Shown here: one piece after another, positions 63,806 to 64,000 of the stretch
How the letters are laid out: the number at the start of each line of letters is the position of its first letter
Position numbering within the stretch: the first letter of the stretch is position 1
Assembly: GCF_041146395.1 (NCBI RefSeq)
Contig: NC_090989.1
Location: 216,846,843-216,910,842, forward strand
Length of the DNA stretch: 64,000 bases
Source of the DNA: Eulemur rufifrons
Taxonomy: Eukaryota; Chordata; Mammalia; Primates; Lemuridae
Direction of reading: 5' to 3'
Translations under genes and position numbers: made by a program
The notes under the pieces: model-generated
What the model was told of the DNA's origin: nothing
The model's database searches: none
What the model saw: the letters and a program-made list of their open reading frames with translations, nothing else

Positions 63806-64000
63806 TTGTAAAATAATTTTAAAGAGATTTATTCTGAGCCAAATTTGAGGACCATGACCCAGAGCCACGCCCAGGAGGCCTTGAGCAAGTGGACTCGGTG
63901 TGGCTGGGTTACAGTTTGGTTTTATACATTTCAGGGAGACAGGGGTTACAGGTAAAGTCATAAATCAATATGTGGGTGGGAGGCATACATTGGTTTGGCC
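63806..64000 (-). mobile_element. Antisense LTR-like sequence, cut by the window edge
   Basis: On the minus strand it reads a TATA-like TGTATAAAACC, then CTTGCTCAAGGCC and CTCAGAATAAATCTC (poly(A) signal). This is the order of an LTR. The rest lies beyond 64000. Confidence 0.55.

Overview
The window is primate nuclear DNA, most likely from a lemur-type strepsirrhine. At least ten of its Alu copies carry a block (CTATATATATTTTTAG followed by CTGTCCATATAATTTC, or close variants) that ordinary AluJ/S/Y copies lack and that I associate with strepsirrhine Alus. MIR, L2, L1, MaLR-like and hAT-like repeats fill most of the rest. There are no bacterial features.

The only intact gene I see is the 3' end of PCSK5 (proprotein convertase 5/6, long membrane-bound form), on the minus strand between about 61.4 kb and 26.7 kb. 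Eight coding exons are readable: 61442-61225, 59815-59579, 55902-55672, 52306-52129, 47775-47558, 32910-32810, 30174-29988 and 27103-26700. All splice sites are AG/GT, every junction phase fits, and no exon has a premature stop. They encode furin-type cysteine-rich repeats, one membrane segment and an acidic cytoplasmic tail ending at a TAA. The catalytic part lies outside the window, upstream of the gene's position at the right-hand edge.

About 11 kb beyond the PCSK5 stop, on the plus strand, lies a complete class I (gammaretrovirus-like) endogenous retrovirus, 5761-15412. It has two 518-bp LTRs that differ at about 16 positions, a primer site matching tRNA-Thr(UGU), an unusually long leader, and gag, pol and env that are all recognisable but broken by stops and frameshifts. 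It sits inside an older LTR-like element. Other LTR-like sequences lie at about 15.7-16.1, 20.5-20.9, 21.5-21.9, 39.4-40.4, 58.7-59.3 and 63.8-64.0 kb.

Two processed retrocopies lie in PCSK5 introns. One is a BZW1 pseudogene (about 38.70-43.55 kb), split by an LTR and three Alus. The other (54517-55290) is from an unidentified transcript; it has a poly(A) tail and perfect 14-bp target duplications and sits inside an old L1 3' end. The layout is therefore one conserved gene tail with its introns and downstream flank built up by nested insertions.
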